DNA from: Candidatus Dojkabacteria bacterium | GTDB taxonomy: Bacteria > Patescibacteriota > Dojkabacteria > J137 | Direction of reading: 5' to 3' | Length of the DNA stretch: 6,661 nucleotides | NCBI GenBank assembly: GCA_020429495.1 | Contig: JAGQLJ010000008.1 | Span: 1-6,661, forward strand | Shown: one piece after another, positions 5,059 to 6,661 of the stretch | How the letters are laid out: each line of letters starts with the position of its first letter | Position numbering within the stretch: the stretch's first letter is position 1 | Program-made: the position numbers and the translations under genes | The notes under the pieces: generated by a model | Databases searched by the model: none | Seen by the model: the letters and a program-made list of their open reading frames with translations, nothing else | What the model was told of the DNA's origin: nothing

Positions 5059-6661
5059 ATGAGAACTTCAGAAGAAATAAGAGAGTCTTTTATAAAATTC
5101 TGGACATCAGAACCAAGAAACGCAAAGGAAGTACCTAATGTATCTCTGGTTCCAAACAACGACCCAACTTTGCTTTTTGTAAATTCAGGAATGTTTCCAA
5201 TCAATCCATACTTAGCAGGGCAACCACATCCACTTGGCACAAGACTTTGTGACTTTCAAAGATGCTTAAGAACAAACTATGATGAAATGTTAGAAATTGG
5301 AGATAACCGTCATACTTTAATGTTTGAAATGATGGGTGATTGGTCTTTAGGAGATTTTACTAAAAAGGATCAGATTCCTTGGATCATGGAATTTTGGGTT
5401 GATGTTTGTGGACTTGATCCAAAAAGAATTTATGTTTCTGTTTTTGAAGGAAACCATGATGCTCCAAGAGATGAAGAAGCTATAAAAGTCTGGAAAGAAA
5501 CATTTGAAAAATATGGCGTGAAAGCTGAGTTCTCAGAAGACATTACAAATATTCCTGCAGATTTAGCTGAAGGTGAAGAATGGACTGCAAGAATTTTTCC
5601 ATACAATAAAAAGAAAAATTGGTGGCAAAGAGCTGCTGATGCTCCTGGAGAGCTAGGTGGACCAACATCCGAAATGTTCTACGACACTGGAGATATTGTT
5701 ATTGAACAAGATAAATATCATATTAATGATGATTCCGGACGATTTATAGAAATTGGTAACAACGTGTTTATGGAATATAAATATAGTGAAGATGGGAAGT
5801 GGGAAGAGATGACAAGCAAAAATATTGACTTTGGTGGAGGATTTGAAAGAGTAGTTATGCTTGTGCAAAATAAAAAAGACATATTTGAAACAGATATTTA
5901 CGAACCTGTTTTAAATAAAATTACAGAACTATCTGGAAAAGAATATAAGTCACTTGGTGAAGAAACTGAAGACACAAAATACTTCAGAATTTTGGCTGAC
6001 CATGCAAGAGCAGCAACATTTATTATTGCAGATGGAGTAAAACCTTCAAACAAAGATCAGGGTTATGTTTTAAGAAGATTTATCAGAAGACTTGTTAGAT
6101 TTGGTTTGAAGCTAGGAATTGAAGAAAACTTTACAAAATATCTAGCTGAAGTTGTTATAGATAAAATGCAACATGCATATACACATCTAGACGATATGAA
6201 GGATATAATTATGCAAGAAATTGAGAAAGAAGAAATTAAATTTAGAAGTACTCTAAATAATGGATTAAGAGAGATTCAAAAATTAGTTGAAAAAGGAGAA
6301 AAGCTAGATGGCAACTTAGCATTCTATGTTTACGAAACTTATGGATTTCCACTGGAAATGACTCTAGAAGAATTTGGAGTTGACGAAGATGGCGCAGAAT
6401 CAATTGAAAAAGAATTTAAAGAAAAGAATGATGCACATAGAGAAGCATCTAGAGCTGGTGCAGAGCAGAAATTTAAAGGTGGACTTGCAGATCACTCTGT
6501 AGAAGTAACAAAACTACACACAACTCATCATTTATTGTTAAGAGCATTACAAATTGTTCTAGGTGATCATATTCATCAAAGAGGAAGCAATATTACTGGT
6601 GAGCGATTAAGAATTGATTTTAGCCATCCAGATAAACTAACTGATGCGCAAATAAAAGAAG
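5059..6661 (+). CDS. alaS: Alanyl-tRNA synthetase, compact form (3' end outside window)
   Basis: The enzyme charges tRNA-Ala with alanine using ATP in the cytosol. The frame is open from the ATG at 5059 to the window end (534 complete codons), and the first residues MRTSEEIRESFIKFW match the family N-terminus. Class II motif 1 is DPTLLFVNSGM (35-45). Motif 2 is RHTLMFEMMGDWSLGDF (84-100), preceded by QRC-LR. A GGPTSEMFYDTG segment (200-211) and EIGNNVFM (231-238) form the active site, and motif 3 is FGGGFER (258-264). ADGVKPSN (324-331) and LDG (416-418) belong to the tRNA-recognition region; Asn331 and Asp417 are candidate counterparts of the G3:U70-reading pair. The editing domain opens with HTTHH (487-491, HxxxH zinc ligands) and continues to RLRIDFSHPDKLT. 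The distance from YGFP to HxxxH is only about 60 residues (about 150 in E. coli), so the intervening beta-barrel is missing. The later C-x-x-x-H ligands and any C-Ala domain lie beyond the window. No Shine-Dalgarno precedes the ATG. Confidence 0.97.
   Translation, partial: MRTSEEIRESFIKFWTSEPRNAKEVPNVSLVPNNDPTLLFVNSGMFPINPYLAGQPHPLGTRLCDFQRCLRTNYDEMLEIGDNRHTLMFEMMGDWSLGDFTKKDQIPWIMEFWVDVCGLDPKRIYVSVFEGNHDAPRDEEAIKVWKETFEKYGVKAEFSEDITNIPADLAEGEEWTARIFPYNKKKNWWQRAADAPGELGGPTSEMFYDTGDIVIEQDKYHINDDSGRFIEIGNNVFMEYKYSEDGKWEEMTSKNIDFGGGFERVVMLVQNKKDIFETDIYEPVLNKITELSGKEYKSLGEETEDTKYFRILADHARAATFIIADGVKPSNKDQGYVLRRFIRRLVRFGLKLGIEENFTKYLAEVVIDKMQHAYTHLDDMKDIIMQEIEKEEIKFRSTLNNGLREIQKLVEKGEKLDGNLAFYVYETYGFPLEMTLEEFGVDEDGAESIEKEFKEKNDAHREASRAGAEQKFKGGLADHSVEVTKLHTTHHLLLRALQIVLGDHIHQRGSNITGERLRIDFSHPDKLTDAQIKE

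Noticed and set aside
5010..5240. Minus-strand open frame of 76 codons over the start of alaS
   Set aside because: It is antisense to conserved AlaRS motif 1 and runs into the palindromic element; this is a shadow of alaS.
5653..5868. Minus-strand open frame of 71 codons inside alaS
   Set aside because: It is antisense to the conserved AlaRS active-site region up to motif 3, with no ribosome site or promoter of its own.
1..6661. Alternative genetic code with TGA read as Gly or Trp
   Set aside because: Gly is always GGN and Trp TGG, with no in-frame TGA in any of the five genes, so nothing points to recoding.
1..6661. CRISPR array, tRNA/rRNA genes, insertion sequence or transposase
   Set aside because: No regularly spaced direct repeats, no recognisable tRNA or rRNA segments and no transposase-like protein were found.

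Overview
This A/T-rich window (roughly one third G+C by eye) carries five protein genes: two convergent membrane-protein blocks on the left and two plus-strand enzyme genes on the right. The coding regions have TGG for Trp, all four visible stop codons are TAA, and no in-frame TGA occurs in about 1,880 codons. That argues against the TGA-recoding codes (codes 4 and 25). The most informative taxonomic signal is the alanyl-tRNA synthetase. It goes almost directly from the catalytic and tRNA-recognition domains into the HxxxH editing domain, a compact layout I associate with Patescibacteria (the Candidate Phyla Radiation). Its catalytic and editing residues match that family well. A VirB6/TrbL-like membrane protein next to a coiled-coil single-pass membrane protein fits the same assignment. 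This placement is inference from memory of such genomes, not a database result.

Layout. Positions 1-831 (+) hold the 3' part of a membrane-anchored protein: an Ig-like extracytoplasmic region, one membrane span, and a 141-residue Ser/Asp/Tyr-rich tail without basic residues. It converges, across a 10-bp gap containing a small perfect inverted repeat, on a minus-strand pair. That pair is an 866-residue polytopic VirB6-like protein (1495-4095) followed by a small coiled-coil membrane protein (842-1423). The two probably form one transcription unit, with a promoter candidate at 4115-4143. The 186-bp divergent region 4096-4281 contains this promoter, A-tract-rich DNA, and an extended -10 promoter for the HAD-family phosphatase gene (4282-4917, +). 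An imperfect 23-bp dyad overlaps that extended -10. Its -10 box lies 6 nt before the ATG, which predicts a leaderless mRNA.

Between the HAD gene and alaS (5059 to the window end, +) lies a striking 102-nt element (4923-5024). Its ends pair over 15 positions with one mismatch, and its interior consists almost entirely of three further hairpins, so the whole element can fold as a four-way cloverleaf. A perfect 18-bp A/T palindrome follows directly, just upstream of alaS.

How the genes relate: the minus-strand pair looks like part of an envelope-spanning type IV secretion or conjugation-like apparatus, and the left-hand protein may be another surface component. The HAD phosphatase and AlaRS are housekeeping-type enzymes with no obvious link to it. 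The best candidates for something undescribed are the cloverleaf repeat, the leaderless or Shine-Dalgarno-free starts, and the unusual terminal domains of the membrane proteins.
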